From: Gammaproteobacteria bacterium
GTDB taxonomy: Bacteria > Pseudomonadota > Gammaproteobacteria > Nevskiales > Nevskiaceae
Length of the DNA: 55,975 nt
Assembly: GCA_016182805.1 (NCBI GenBank)
Contig: JACPFV010000040.1
Coordinates: 1-55,975, forward strand
Direction of reading: 5' to 3'
Positions 55,133 through 55,975 of this stretch are shown here, in pieces. The notes below the pieces were generated by a model. That model was not told where the DNA came from and did no database searches. It saw only the letters and a list, made by a program, of their open reading frames with translations. The stretch's first letter is position 1, and each line of letters starts with the position of its first letter. Both the position numbers and the translations under genes were made by a program.

Positions 55133-55975
55133 TTAACCTTTCTTGTCCTTCACTTCCGTGAACTCCGCATCCACCACGTCTTCCTTCTTGGCGCCGGCCT
55201 CCGCCTTGGGCTCTTCCGCGCCGCCGCCGGCCTGCGCCGAGGCCTTCTTGTAGGCGCGCTCGGCGATGGTCGCGGAAGCCTCAGCCAGCGCGCGGGTCTT
55301 GGCTTCGATCGTGTCCTTGTCGTCGCCCTTGAGCACCTCGCGCAGATCCTTGACCGCCTCCTCGATCTTCTTCTTCTCGTCCTCCTGGACTTCCGCAGCC
55401 AGATCCTTGAGCGACTTCTCCACGGCGTGGATCATGTGATCCGCCTGGTTGCGCGCCACGATCAGCTCGTTGAACTTCTTGTCTTCCTCGGCGTGCGCTT
55501 CGGCGTCGCGGACCATCTTCTTGATCTCTTCCTCGGTGAGACCGGAGCTGGCCGTGATGCGGATGGACTGCTGCTTGCCGGTGGCCTTGTCCTTGGCGGT
55601 GACGTGCAGGATGCCGTTGGCGTCGATGTCGAACGTGACCTCGATCTGCGGCACGCCGCGCGGCGCCGGCGGGATGTCGGCCAGGTCGAACCTGCCGAGC
55701 AGCTTGTTGGCGGACGCGACCTCGCGCTCGCCCTGATAGACCTGGATCGTGACCGCGGTCTGGCTGTCGTCCGCGGTCGTGAACGACTCCGACTTCTTGG
55801 TCGGAATCGTCGTGTTCTTCTCGATCAGCTTGGTCATCTTGCCGCCCAGCGTCTCGATGCCCAGCGACAGCGGGGTCACGTCGAGCAGCAGCATGTCCTT
55901 GACGTCGCCCTTGAGCACGCCGCCCTGGACCGCCGCGCCGATCGCCACCACCTCGTCGGGGTTGACCCCCCTGTG
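55133..55975 (-). CDS. dnaK: chaperone DnaK, C-terminal part (cut by window edge)
   Basis: The visible 280 residues are the end of the nucleotide-binding domain ([18 protein letters not shown]), the interdomain linker ([12 protein letters not shown]), the substrate-binding beta domain ([36 protein letters not shown]) and the helical lid. The variable Glu/Lys-rich tail ends [22 protein letters not shown] cut short ([11 protein letters not shown]), the conserved DnaK C-terminal EEV-like signature region. The N-terminal ATPase half lies beyond the window. It is upstream of dnaJ in the same direction. Confidence 0.97.
   Translation of the reverse strand, partial: HRGVNPDEVVAIGAAVQGGVLKGDVKDMLLLDVTPLSLGIETLGGKMTKLIEKNTTIPTKKSESFTTADDSQTAVTIQVYQGEREVASANKLLGRFDLADIPPAPRGVPQIEVTFDIDANGILHVTAKDKATGKQQSIRITASSGLTEEEIKKMVRDAEAHAEEDKKFNELIVARNQADHMIHAVEKSLKDLAAEVQEDEKKKIEEAVKDLREVLKGDDKDTIEAKTRALAEASATIAERAYKKASAQAGGGAEEPKAEAGAKKEDVVDAEFTEVKDKKG

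Overview
The window is high-GC (roughly 70 %), densely packed chromosomal DNA. Most genes are on the minus strand. The content points to a gammaproteobacterium: a smc-zipA-ligA block, pcnB-folK-panB-panC-panD, a PA2778/PA2779-type pair, an ilvN-ilvC-pssA-leuA block, rssA-like, dapB and dnaK-dnaJ. The gene set suggests the Nevskiales/Xanthomonadales/Chromatiales side of the class, but this is a guess from context. I see no rRNA operon, CRISPR array, prophage or insertion sequence. One tRNA gene is present (tRNA-Glu, anticodon CTC).

Layout. 1-8.3 kb (minus): a PAS sensor protein cut by the window edge, an unknown membrane-anchored protein, then ligA, zipA and smc. 8.4-20 kb: queF, followed by a dense signalling island. 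The island holds a REC-Ser/Thr kinase fusion, an 8-TM histidine kinase, a REC-REC-GAF-PAS-GGDEF-EAL protein, a PAS histidine kinase with its stand-alone receiver, a 7-TM PAS-GGDEF-EAL protein and a NarL-type regulator. 20.3-27.3 kb: an Mpo1-like membrane protein, an AraC-type regulator, a translationally coupled three-gene cluster (alkyl-DHAP-synthase-like flavoprotein, GlpD-like dehydrogenase, FGGY kinase) and a HAD phosphatase. 27.3-34.4 kb: a REP-like double hairpin, gluQ, phaR, an RDD membrane protein, an orphan helical protein, an Atg22/UMF1-type MFS transporter, rimI, a type-4 uracil-DNA glycosylase and leuA.

34.4-43.9 kb: a probable leucine-rich leader peptide and attenuator region upstream of leuA, then pssA, ilvC, ilvN (no ilvB beside it), mutL, an amidase, tsaE, nnr and divergent queG, and a small lipoprotein. 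43.9-51.1 kb: the PA2778/PA2779 pair, pgi and the pantothenate block panD-panC-panB, then folK and pcnB. pcnB appears to lack any usable AUG/GUG/UUG start and probably begins at AUC. 51.1-56 kb: tRNA-Glu with promoter and terminator, a patatin-like protein, a radical-SAM gene with a shortened 3' end, dapB, dnaJ and the 3' part of dnaK, with a strong hairpin between dnaK and dnaJ.

Genes that act together: smc/zipA (chromosome organisation and division); ligA/mutL/udg (DNA repair); queF/queG (queuosine) with gluQ (a further queuosine-type tRNA-Asp modification); leuA/ilvC/ilvN (branched-chain amino acids); panB/C/D (pantothenate); tsaE/rimI (t6A and ribosomal protein modification, often neighbours); dnaK/dnaJ (chaperones). 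The most notable signals are the leuA leader, the leuA active-site substitution, the pcnB start, the AGPS-GlpD-FGGY cluster, the complementary degeneracy of the two GGDEF-EAL proteins and a dispersed CATGGATGGCC palindrome.
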